A DNA stretch of 64,000 nt from Burhinus oedicnemus (Eukaryota > Chordata > Aves > Charadriiformes > Burhinidae): NCBI GenBank assembly GCA_008921705.1, contig VFFE01009152.1, positions 1,633,198 to 1,697,197 of the forward strand, written 5' to 3'. The position numbers and the translations under genes are program-made. Positions 1 through 64,000 of the stretch are shown piece by piece. Numbering within the stretch: position 1 is the first letter of the stretch; each line of letters begins with the position of its first letter. Below the pieces are notes generated by a model. It saw only the letters and a program-made list of their open reading frames with translations, did no database searches and had not been told where the DNA came from.

Positions 1-1658
1 CATAACAAGTTGATAATGAGCTTTACAGATCAGGACTGAAGCCTTGCATAGTTAGCATAAGGCCTGTTGCTAGTAATGTTAATACTGCATTTACAGAAAT
101 GCTTATACAGTTGTACTGTATTAAGTTGCTTATGTTTGGATTCAAACCAAGCTAATCTTAAGTCTTACTGTACCGCTTTCACAGGTACAGCAGGCCTCTG
201 CTTTAGCTGCAGCTCCACTGCTTTCATAGGATGGCAACTCTCCATTCCCATCACTGTGAGTCTAAGTCCAGGGTGCTCTACTCTGCCAGCTCAACGTAGT
301 GCTGCAAAGTGTGTCTTTTCTCATAAGGCAGAGTATCTTCTCTGGGCGTTGCTTCATGGTTTTCTTACGAAATGTGTACTGTACTGTTGCTGCTGGTGTA
401 TGTACTGCTTTGGGATCTTCCATGGCACACTGCAGTAAATAGTATGAGATACAGCAAAGCTGATCAATACACAATAGTGATTTAGGGGAGCAGCAGTGTA
501 TGTGTGATTCTGGCTCCTATGATTGACTGTCCTATAAAAATAAACTTTTAAAAAAGTGACACACAGGGTTTCTGCAGTCTCTAAAGTTGATACAGAGTTG
601 CCTTGCTTCCTGCCTCATTAATAACTTTAGCTTCTTGCTATATATGATGGGATTTGTAATGAGTTTAACTTGGTGATTTCAAATCAATTCTAAGCTGTTT
701 TTTCAGGTGGTAGAATTAGAATTCTTTTTTTCCATGGTTGATGCACTATGTCGGTGGATAATTCAAATGTTTCGCTCCTAATGGATAGCTGAGAAGCATC
801 ATATCCTTTTTTTTCTTCAGGGGACTCAGTTCTCTGGTTCGTTTCCCAACAAATCGACCACACACACGCTTCTATTTTCCGGTATCTCATATCCTGGAGT
901 CATTAACTGATAGTTCTAAAGACAAGTTGTTATGACTTCGATGAAGTTTAGGTTTCTTTAGACTGTGTTCAAACAGGACAGGCCTGTTAGTTATAGCTTG
1001 ATTGCGCATGGTGCATATCTAAATCTGTTAATACCCCATCACTAATCTTTGGAGCTCTTACACAGGGTATCCACAGTCAGCAGTGGATCACTTTAGGCAA
1101 TGGCTCTGTGCATATGCTGGTTTACAACTATTTCATTCTTGCCCTCATTTCTTCTAATAACACGGTGCCATTCCATGTGATTGACCAAAGTTTAGCTGAT
1201 ATTTCAAGTGCACATTTGTTATACTTTAGATCTTGCTATTACAAGTCATTAGTTTTTCAGGAGGCAGTTGGGAATAACATGAGTCAAAGGTGTGTTTACA
1301 TATAAATCAATAGATAGATACTGCATAGTAATTCCACATTATTAACAGGGAAATAGTTGGATAAAATAGTAATTAACAAATCAGGTACTGTAAGACTATA
1401 GGGTAGTTGATTCCCCACAAAAAAAACCTAAAAGTTATTTTTAAATGATCGCTCCTGTATATGAACCTCTCTGCTGGGCATGCAGAAAACCAGCTTGACC
1501 AGGTTTGCTCTTGAGAACTGTAGGTTTCAGATTTTAAATGTGGTTTCACTGTTAAAGTAACACATACAGTATGTGCTTCTTCCATATTTTAGAAGTTGAT
1601 TCTCAGATGAGAGAGCTTCTTTGCAATGGCCGCTAATTTTAATGGCCACTTTGCAGTG

Positions 1659-1724
1659 ACCAAGCTAATTTTAAAGTTTGCATAGCATGCTACCAAGCTA
1701 ATATTAAATTCTACTTAGCATGCT
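1659..1724. repeat. Imperfect tandem repeat, two 33-base units
   Basis: Units 1659-1691 and 1692-1724 both start ACCAAGCTAAT and end TAGCATGCT, matching at 28 of 33 positions by hand. A weaker partial unit precedes them from about 1627. A related stretch lies at about 146-206, where ACCAAGCTAATCTTAA and AGCAGGCCTCTGCTTTAG recur (compare 1741-1758). It is intronic with no known role. Confidence 0.75.
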
Positions 1725-2097
1725 TCTGCTTTCATGGTGCAGCAGGCCTCTACTTTAGTTAGGTTTTGGAAAGATAATTATTATTTAAAAGAAAAAGCAG
1801 TGCTGAAAGTCATTTTGAAAGGCGAATATCCTGACCTAAGACCTGAAGTGAAATATTTGGGTAGTAGAAAGAATATATTTAATAGGCTTTTATCTTTTTA
1901 AGCCTATTTTCTTGGTAAGATTTTTCTACATTTGTAAATGTGCCGTTATGAGAAAGTTTTTCTTTTTAATGTAGTAATGAGCAAATTATTAGATGTCCTG
2001 TGTTTTGCCACCTGAAAGGATCATCACTGTTTTGGTAGGCATAAAGCTGTCACGTTTGCTTGCTTGCAGTAAGGTTTTCCTATATCCTGTGAAGGAA

Positions 2098-2116
2098 GGG
2101 GTGGGGGGTGGGGGGG
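2098..2116 (+). other. G-rich run, possible G-quadruplex
   Basis: Runs of 4, 6 and 7 guanines are separated by single T bases on the transcribed-sense strand. The last run is long enough to supply two G3 tracts, so a four-tract quadruplex could form in DNA or in the pre-mRNA. Structure is inferred from composition only. Confidence 0.5.
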
Positions 2117-2660
2117 ACATGACACACAACAACAAGAAAAAAACCACCTGAAAAAAACCCCAGCCAGCTGATGTAACTAAAAAGTGGGTCCTTATGGCTT
2201 TAGAATAACAGCAAGGAGAGGCAAGGCATCCTAGTCCAATGTTTCTATTAGGTTTTGCCTGGATTTTGGAATTCAGAAACGGAAACCAGAATTTTGTGTT
2301 GTGATTTTTGGCTGACCCTAGTTCCTCAGGTTTGTGGATCTACTTGGATTTTGTTTTGGGGGGTGGTGGTGTATTACAAATAAAGTGAAGTAGAACTTGC
2401 AACATCTCGTGGGTTTTCAGTACATTTTTAATAAAATATATTATAAGCAATGAAGTATAACGCTTTCTCTAAGTTGCTCCACCCAAGAGTTAGATCTAGG
2501 ATAGTTAATGATATGTTAAAAAAAACAACCAAACAAAAAAACCAACTTGCAAAATTAAAGCAGTAACTTAATTTAGTAACTTTAATGTTTATACTCCCAA
2601 AACCAAGTGTCTTCCAAAATAACTCGTAGAGAGAAAAGGATCTTGATGGACTCTTACAGT

Positions 2661-3466
2661 CGTGCTGGGCGTCCCATGGCAAGGGTGGGGGCTGCCGGGA
2701 GGCCTCTCACCGGGCACGGCCGGTTCCAGCCGGCTCCAGGCGACCTGCCGCAGGGCACGGCTGAGCCCCTCAGCCGCCCTGGTGACACCGCGAGATAAAC
2801 ACAGGTAAAGGGCAAAAAGCCTGCTGCTCAGCAGTGCGTGAGAAAGAGGAGCGAGGAAAAGTGTGAGAAACAGCCCTGCAAACGCGGAGGTGAGAGCAGG
2901 AGGAGGGGGAGGAGGCGCTCCAGGCGCCCAGCGGGGATCCCGCGCAGCCTCTGGAGGAGAGCGCCGCGCAGCGGGCGTTTCCCCGCAGCCTGTGAAGAGG
3001 ACCACACCAGACCAGGTGTCCACACTGCAACCTGTGGAGGACCCTACCATAGCAGCTGAATATGCTTTGAAGCAGGCTGCGGCCTGTGGAGAGCCCACGC
3101 TGGAGCTGTTTTACCCTGAAAGACTGCAGCCATGGAGAAGATCCGTGCTGGAGCAGGGGAAGAGTGGGAGGAAGGAGCGGAAGAATTAAAGCATTATGAA
3201 CTGAACATGGCCCTCATTCCCCATGGACTGTGTTTTTAGTTTTGTCTTTGTTTCTCACTATCCAAATCTAATTGGGAATAAATTAAATTAATTTTCACCA
3301 AGTCAAGTCTGTTTTGCCTATGATGGCAGTAGGTAAGTGATCTTCCCATCTTTACCTTGACCCACAAGCTTTTCGTCTTATTTTCTCCCCCTGTACAGCT
3401 GAGGAGGGGGGAGTGAGAGAATGGCTCAGTGGGGGTCTGGCAGCCAGCCAGGATCAAGCTGACACA
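2661..3466 (+). mobile_element. LTR-like avian repeat, copy A (probable solo LTR), GC-rich
   Basis: This stretch aligns by eye with copies B and C along most of its length. Shared landmarks are the gggctgccgggaggcctct segment, the gagaaagaggagcgagg segment, a purine-rich block, repeated GTGGAGGACC-type units, AATAAA at about 3278 and a terminal block of CAGCCAGCCAGG then GACACA. No protein frame is conserved among copies, and an AATAAA sits near the 3' part, so I read it as a solo LTR of an endogenous retrovirus-like element. The class (perhaps ERVL-type) is from memory. The first half is rich in CpG, unlike the surrounding intron. Ends are approximate and no target duplication is certain. 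Confidence 0.6.
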
Positions 3467-6400
3467 GTAACCTGGACAGTCATAGACATAGCTTGTGATT
3501 AATGTACTTGTTTGAAAGAGTAAGAAGGGACAAGGATTGTTCCCAAGCAGAGCGAGGATTTTGCTGCATTTACTCAAACTTTGGGAGAGGAGGAAGTCTC
3601 TAGAGGAAAATGTATTGATGATGCTCACTCAGAGGAGATAATGTCAAGGAAGGATACAAGGAGCGGACCATTTGGAATAGCAGTGTTCAGGCTGTATGCT
3701 GAGAAATGAGCAGTGACTTCAGAAGAAATAGGCTAACTTGACTAAATACTTCTTAGTATTTAACAGGGCGCAAAAGACCATATTTTTAGACCTATCTTGT
3801 CTGGTAAAATTCTTATTGAGCATACTGTTCACTGATAAAACACGTATTTTGATTTAGCTGATTGAGAGGATTTTCCCATTGATGATTTTACATACTATTC
3901 ACCATATAGAATACAACTTTAAAATCATCTCTGTGGTGCTTCATTTCACTATCTTTTCTGTTTTTTTCAGAAGTTAGCACATTTTCAGCCATTTTAAATT
4001 TTGTAGGGAGAGGACATAATTCCTCTACAGTTTGGATCTGTCAGGAATTAAATGCTTTAGGAAAATTACTTGAAGATGTGCACTTTTTGAAACTCGGCTG
4101 AGGTTTTCACTTGCTTTTTTTTCTAGCTGAATAATCAGCAACCTTTGCCAGTTCCAAACTGGTTTTACATGGGAGCTGAAATGCAGTTTTCATGTGTACT
4201 TTTAAAATTAATTCCTTCAATCATACAGCACAAATCTTAAAGTAAACTTTTTATATTTGGGGTTTTATTAGCACCTCCACGTAAGTACATATAGAAAGTG
4301 TGCATTCAACTTTTCCTTCCTGGTATCAGATAGCTTCTTTTTTTTATTTGTTCCCACAGTCAAAATACACACTTTGGTCTTAGCCTCACTTCTCAATAAC
4401 CGCACTGTTTTTCTTATTTTAATACATGCTGCTTGCTGAAAATGATGGAGGGAAGAGATTTTTATTTTAATTTGATCTTGTTACCTGTTATTTTACATTG
4501 CTGTCACTGGCTTCCCCTTTTTCTGCTGCATCAGATAAGCTTCTTTTTAAGGCCCTCAATGTCATATTTCTGTGGCTCATCAGATAAGATGTTAGACCTT
4601 CTCTCTGTTTAACATGTGGCAGTGGTTTTGTCCATTGCTTCCTAAATTATCAAATACACATTTCTCCCTTTGTCCAGTTTGCTGCCTCCTGCTCTGAGGA
4701 GGGTCCCTTGCTTGTGTGTGAACACAGTCCTCTTTTGAATTTCTGTCTGTTTGAAGAGTAATACCATGTTATAGATGCAATTTAGTGTATTCTGATAATT
4801 GCTTGTCCCTCTCTATTCTTGCTTGTCCTATACATGTTGTCCTAGAACCATCTTCTGGATTTCCTGTTGAAAACTAGAGAGCATAAGAGGCGGGTTTGGC
4901 ATTTGAGTGAATATGTCAGGGCCCAGAACCTATTGAATGACCCATGAGAACATATAAGCAAATCTTTAGATCTTGGTATGTGGTAACTGCTCTGAACTCC
5001 TTTTTTGTGGAGGAAGTGATAGTTTGTTCAGGCACTGTGTAACTGGAGAATATCAGGAAGTTGCAGAATGGTGCAGAAGAGACACTTTTTTCAGAATTCC
5101 ATGGGGATGGTAGAAGAACTAGTCCCCAAACCAGTGCATAAATTGTACCTTGTGTTGTAGAAAAGTCACACTGTTGACATGGGAGAAGTCTTACCACTGT
5201 AAGCGGTAAACACTGGTTATGATAGCCTGGCTTGCATCTTATTTTCCAGGGTATAACTTTTCATGTCCACTTTTATAAGAGGTATTTAAGTTGCAATTGG
5301 TGGAGACTGCTATCTTTAAAAGGTTTTTCAGGCTTGTTACTGTGAAGATGCTTGCAGATAGACATCAGAGTTGCAAAGTGCTATTCCAGTACTGTCCCAT
5401 CAGATGAAGCAAAAGACAAAATGCACCAACTCATATTCTGAGTAGAGGAGAAGTGAGATCTTGGAGTGGTTTGTCCCTACACACATCCTACTTGGGGCCG
5501 GGGTGGGGACACACACCAACAAAGAACTGTAAGCATGGGTTACAGCATTTGCATCGGTGGAATAGATGCAAAATACTTTACACTTATATAGGAAGAATAA
5601 TCTTTTGTTAAGTCAGTTTTGCTTATAGAAGGCATTTTTTGGTTTTCAAAAGCTGAGCATTAGCATTTTAGGTATTCTAATATAAGACATATAAATTTAG
5701 GCCATTTTTGAAGAAAATGCTTTCAGTTTGATTACAAAAATTTTAATTAATTTTCTCAGTTTTCAGTTAAGTACCTTTTGACTGACACCCTCTTCAAGCC
5801 TACCTGGAAAAAAGATTGAGAATTTCTGTTAACTTGCTTTGAGCTGCACTAAGAGAATTGGGGGGGGAAATGTCAGGTTTCATGTTTTAGCTTAAAGCTA
5901 CTACTAAAGTCTGTGCTAATGATCGAAAGCTAATGATCATCAGAGGAATTCAGATCATTCAAGTTTTTTCCCGTTAAGAGAATTTTGTAAGGCCTAAGTA
6001 AACAAACCAAAATGCATCACTTTACAAAATGCCTTTTCTAAGCAATGATTTCTCACAATTTTGCAATAGTTTGATTAGAGGGAATAAACCAGGTAGTATT
6101 TAATATTGACCTTCATTGTAAAATTACTCCTTTATGACTCTGTTGTTTGTCTTGTGTCCTAGTGCACTATTCAATATTTTCTTATTACAAAAAACCTTCA
6201 AAATTTTAAAATAAGTTAATCATAGGTAAGTTTTAGTTCTGCAATGAAAACAACAGCACAAGTACACTTTAGTTGTGATGTGCAGAATTGAGTTGGATCT
6301 ACTATGAACTGCCCCAGCTTTCCTCTGTAGGGAAAAGAAGAAAAACTGTTTAAAGTAGTGAGAGAGCAAGCAAAAGTTTCTTTGTTCAAGTAGTATTTTT

Positions 6401-8887
6401 TTTTTCCCATGGAGTACTCTTGAAGGTTGTGAAGTATATAAAAACACTTAAGCTTCCCTGTATGATTTGCCTTAAGCAGTTGAACTGGTATTTTTCAAGC
6501 AGATACTTCTCTGAAGCTTGTTTTGTGAATACCTCAGGCTTGAGGGCTGTATGGCAGGAAGGGTTTTGTGGCAATGAGCTCAGCTATGACTCATGAGACC
6601 TGAGCTGGCTACAGACTTCCTCAGTAACTGTAGCCAAGTAAATGTTTCTTCATGTAAACTGTTCTTGCTTGTTTAGAATGTAAGAGCTAGTATTGGTTGG
6701 TTTTATACAGAAAGATCCGAGACACTTGAATACTTGCAATTGCCTTTATTTCAGCAGGATTCTCTGCAGGTGCCTTGGAAAGAAGGCTTGGGAGACATAC
6801 ATAAGGGGTGTTTGGGGAAGCTGGAGGCCTATTTCTTGCACCATATTGTTGCATGGAATTACAATTTAACTTTTTGTAGTCTATTTTTTTAAATGCTGTC
6901 TCTGGAAGGAGCTCTTGGTGCACTCTCAGATTGCCTCTGCCACAGATTCTTGAGATCTGCCCAACTCACCTTTGAAAATCCTGTAAAGGTTTTCAGGTGC
7001 TCTCATTCACAGTGTCCTGTCAGTCTGGGTTGTTCCCCAGTGCTGTCTCAATTTAGGTATGTATGCTGCTTGAGGCAGTTGTAGGGTGGGGGTGTTAGAA
7101 AAAAGCAGCTGAAGTTCTCCAGCCTGCTTTAGGTCCTGAGGGTAGATAGTGAACTCCTAGATGCTTCCTGCTTCCCTGCATGACTAAAACATTCCTCTTT
7201 CTTGCCTTATCTTGGTTGTGAAAGGGCAGTAGGACATACGCTGGCCTCGGCACAGGTTCTTAGCTTGATACTGATGAAAATCCCTATTTATCCTCCAGTG
7301 TCTTGTCAGGTTGCTTGCTAAGAACTTTATCATTTTATAATTGCTTCTGAGCATATGGAGGAAAGTGAACACTAGGCTAGCAACAGTGAACCTCAGAAAA
7401 AAGATCTAAATGAAATGAGTCAAGATCTACAGGAATACAGTGAAGGGAAGAGAAATGGAAAAAATTCCAGCAAGTATAAGGAGAGGCTCAAACTAGTCTG
7501 ACAAGGATGTTAGAAGAATAAAGGACAGACCTGAGAAGTGGTGGGTAATGCTTTGTGGTCTCTGCTAGATGCAGCTACAGAAAACAATAAAAGCATTTAT
7601 GGGAGGGAAACCAACAAAGTTTGTCTATAGCTCAGTGGGGAGGAGAATTTAGCAGATGATCCCAGAAAGTTACATGCTGAAGTCTGCCAAGTTATCAGTG
7701 AAAATGAAATGTGAACTCATTCCTGGTTGAGAAAAGTGTTAATTGACAACAACTTCATTTGTTCTATGTTGAGAGAAGATCAGATCACATGTGATTCACG
7801 TGGTTTATTTGCTCTTGGTAAAATGCATACTAGATAACTTGCCTTTCACATTCAGTTAATTCAAGGTTCTTACAGTGGAGCCTGTCTTTAAAAAAAATAA
7901 AAGCAGAGGAAGGCGGGGAGGGGGGAATAACGAGTCTGATGTTAGTTGCCAAAAAATATGGAAAATAGGCAATTAGTAAGTACTATAAGATAGTAAATAG
8001 GTAACAGGCCTCTGTCAAGAGCAAATCCTGTATCCCCTGCCTAACTGCCTTTTGAAGCAGTATTTAGCCTTGTTAGTGGAAATTCCTTATCTTTAAGCAA
8101 CCTGTCTAACAGGACCACCTGATCAGCTGGCTTTTTTGTAACACGGAACTGTGTAGTGAGCTGAGTATAACTCTAGACCTGATTTTTAGGTGGCCTAGTC
8201 TCATAACTATAGGTAATGCAGAAGTGTGCATGTAGTGAATGGCCCAGAAAAGTGTTTAAAGGTTTTAGCTGGACTTCAAGGAATACATTTCCTTTCGCTG
8301 TCTTAGCAACAAGGCATAGATTCTCAAATATATTAAAAGCTGCTCTGCAAAGAAAGGGAATACATAAACCTCCCTTTGAAAAGGGCGGAGAGGGGATCGT
8401 TCTAAATCACATTAGAATATGTTTAGATTAGAGATGGAATGGGGGAAAAAACCCCAAAGATGGTTGTGCACTGGAGTAAGTTGTGTATGGAAGTGTGAAA
8501 TCAGTAGTACTGCAGGCTTTTAAGGTTAATTTTGGCAAGTCTTTCTAACTGTGTAGCATGTAATTGCTTTTAACTCCTCCCAAAGGGCTTCAGAGAGAGA
8601 TCAAGCAGAGGAATGCTATCATGGCAGGAAAAACTTTGATAGCTAATTCTTGTACACTTGCTTTTTGCGTGATTTTTGGGAGAATCCTGCATTGTTGTAG
8701 ATGCATGTCCCCCACCACATGGCTAAAGGAGGGCCTGGCAATGGGTGGCTGGGAACAGGAGTATAAGCCTGATACACTGATGTGTCAGGTTTGCTACCCT
8801 AAAGCGGATAAACATCTTTCTCATATATAGTAGTAATAATGTAGCAAATACAGTTTGAAGAAGAGGGGCCTGGACTAGAAGACTTGA

Positions 8888-9470
8888 TGTCCTGTATCAG
8901 GTTTATGTGGCAAGGTTTTCGTAGTGGGGGGACTATGGAGGTGGCTTCTGTGAGAAGATGCCAGAAGCTGTCCCATATCTGACAGAGCCAGTTTTGTCTG
9001 GCTCCAAGATGGACCCGCTGGTAGCCAAAGCTGAGCTAATCAGCAATGATGGTAGCGCATCTGTGATAACATACTTAAAGGGTAAAAACTGAGCAACAGC
9101 AGCTGGGAGAGAGGGGTGAGAATATGTGAGAAAAACAACTCCGCAGACACCAAGGTCACTGAAGAAGGAGGGGGAGGAGGTACTCTAGATGCTGGAACAG
9201 AGATTCCCCTGCAGCCCCTGGTAAAGACCATGGTGAGGCAGGTTATTCCCCTGCAGTCCCTGGAGGTCCACGGTGCAGCAGATATCTGCCTGAATCCATA
9301 GAGGACCCCATACAGGAGCAGGTGGTTGTGCCCAAAGGAAACTGTGACCCCATGGAGAGCCTGTGCTAGAGCAGGCTCCTGGCACAACCTGTGGTCCTGT
9401 GGAGAGGACCCCATGCAGGAGCAGGTTTGCTGACAGGACTTGTGACCCCACGGGACACCAGCATATTCAC
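8888..9470 (+). mobile_element. LTR-like avian repeat, copy B, 3'-truncated
   Basis: This is the most complete 5' part of the family, from TGTCCTG at 8888. It aligns with reverse-complemented copy C across GTCCCATATCTGACAGAGCC-like sequence and a TATA-like atacttaaag at 9071-9080. It continues through the purine-rich block and several GAGGACCCCA..GGAGCAGG units that repeat internally. The AATAAA-bearing 3' third seen in copy A is absent. A CR1 tail begins shortly after it. It is noncoding; the 124-codon antisense frame over it is a shadow. Confidence 0.55.
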
Positions 9471-9549
9471 AGAGTGGTTCTTATATGGTAAAGCATATTA
9501 CTAACATGTGTAGACTTGTCTTTAGTGCCTGGAATCTGTATTTGTGGTC

Positions 9550-9875
9550 CTTATCACCATGTTCCAGTATTTAAATGGTGGCTACAAAGAAGATGGAGAC
9601 TCCGTTTTTACAAGGAGTCACATGGAAAAGGTATGGGGAAATGGGTACAAGTTACTCTGGGGAGATTCCAATTGGACACAAGGAAAATTCACAATGAGAG
9701 CAATCAGCCATTGGAATAATCTCCCCAGGGAAGCAGTGGATTCCTAACACCAGATGCTTTTAAGATTCAGCTGGACAGGATGCTGGACCGTCTTATCTAG
9801 ACCATGCTTTTGCCAAGAAACGTTGGAGTGGATGATCCTTGAGGTCCCTTCCACCCTGGTATTCTGTGATTCGGA
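9550..9875 (+). mobile_element. CR1 LINE 3' fragment, sense
   Basis: A frame at about 9544-9747 reads YLNGGYKEDGD and later HWNNLPREAVDS, a degraded form of the C-terminal end of the CR1 ORF2 protein. The CR1 3' UTR follows (GGTCCCTTCCACCCTGG) and the element ends in ATTCTGTGATTC, the degenerate octamer tail. It is 5'-truncated, as most CR1 copies are. Confidence 0.8.
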
Positions 9876-10644
9876 TAGTGTCATTTGCCTTAACCTTAGA
9901 ACCTGTTAGCTTCCTACGGTTATTTGCATACGTAACTTTTCTTGGTATTCAAATTCAAAAAGGTGTTGAGCTATACCTGTGTTATGTTTCTTTAAGAATA
10001 GTTTTCAAGGTGGGGTGAGGGGGAATGTTATGCTCAGTTGGGTGTTTGCTAAGGAGTAGCTTTGAACTGACAGTGTCAGGCCACAGGAGAGATTAGGTTG
10101 TTGTTTTGTTTTCCTGTGCTTTCCTTACCAGCTTCATTGTAATGCTAGTAAAAGCTTTTTAGTATTTTGAGGCGTATGAACTGACAGATGCATTTCAGTG
10201 GTGATATTGGAAAGGATTGCATGTTGCTCCCAATTACCTGACAATCCTGTCTTACATGAAAATAGTTGAGGCAGAGCTTCCTTCAGTTCCTGCTCTTCCT
10301 TGTCGTTTTGCTGTAGTCTGCTTTTATGGTTCTGTCCTGGTGCTTTTTGCTATGATGTATGTGTCCTTTCCATCTAAAATCAATACTGATAGCAATAACC
10401 TTTTTTCCCTGTTTTGAAATAATAATAATAAAAAAATATAGGTGTATTTTCTGTCTGTGTCCAGTAGTTACTTTGCTAAAGAATTTGTTTTGAAGTATGA
10501 AGTTTTGGTCAGTGTTTATGTGGAACTTTTTTGTGACAATTTTGTTTAATAAGAATGTATTAAACAGGCTTTTCTATTTCAGAAGACTGGCATTTTTCAT
10601 TATGAGAGTATATGTTCATTATTTGAGACAGCTATGTAAAATAA

Positions 10645-64000
<53,356 letters not shown>

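Noticed and set aside
67..438. 123-codon + strand frame at the window start
   Set aside because: It is cysteine- and leucine-rich without any family resemblance, has no splice-supported continuation, and lies in what must be intron given the CERT1 exon order.
2589..3098. 169-codon - strand frame rich in Pro, Ala and Arg
   Set aside because: It lies antisense over GC-rich LTR copy A, where stops are rare by composition. The frame is not kept in copies B or C.
2656..3468. Possible ACAGT target duplication flanking LTR copy A
   Set aside because: ACAGT occurs at 2656-2660 and 3464-3468, but using it would cut into the expected CA end of the LTR. A 5-base match is easily chance.

Overview
The window is vertebrate nuclear DNA, almost certainly from a bird. 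Fifteen GT-AG exons on the + strand encode residues 78 to 618 of CERT1 (COL4A3BP, ceramide transfer protein; 624-residue long-form numbering). The bird assignment rests on several CR1 LINE fragments with the octameric (ATTCTATG-like) 3' tail, an avian-looking LTR repeat family, and compact introns. The sequence does not fix the species. Residue numbers and functional assignments come from my knowledge of mammalian CERT1; the exon borders come from this sequence.

Layout: 1-10782 is the 3' part of an intron, so the promoter and the exons for residues 1-77 lie upstream. It holds two sense-oriented LTR-like repeats and a CR1 tail. 10783-10899 is the end of the PH domain. A 24.7 kb intron follows, with one clear and one ancient antisense CR1 and a short sense CR1 tail. 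35554-37652 holds three exons: the serine-repeat motif, a helical segment and an acidic linker. A 7.8 kb intron (37653-45421) contains the longest CR1 copy, with ORF1 and reverse-transcriptase remnants. 45422-54030 holds four exons of the middle region, including the coiled coil and the FFAT motif. 54614-54691 is the 26-residue exon that separates CERTL (GPBP-like) from CERT. 58963-64000 holds six exons of the START domain. The last is cut by the window edge a few codons before the expected stop.

The encoded protein moves ceramide without vesicles from the endoplasmic reticulum to the trans-Golgi for sphingomyelin synthesis. The PH domain binds Golgi PI4P, the FFAT motif binds VAP proteins on the ER, the serine-repeat motif down-regulates transfer when phosphorylated, and the START domain carries one ceramide. 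Every motif that falls in the window looks intact.

I see no second protein-coding gene, no RNA gene, no CRISPR array and no prokaryotic feature. Nearly all other open reading frames are short chance frames in introns or antisense shadows of repeats. No undescribed biological system was found. The points most worth checking are a near-perfect 26-bp-arm hairpin next to a CR1 tail, a CpG-rich LTR copy that could act as an intronic promoter, a CR1 copy in which ORF1 is joined to reverse transcriptase by an internal deletion, and a T15 tract beside the exon that follows the alternative exon.
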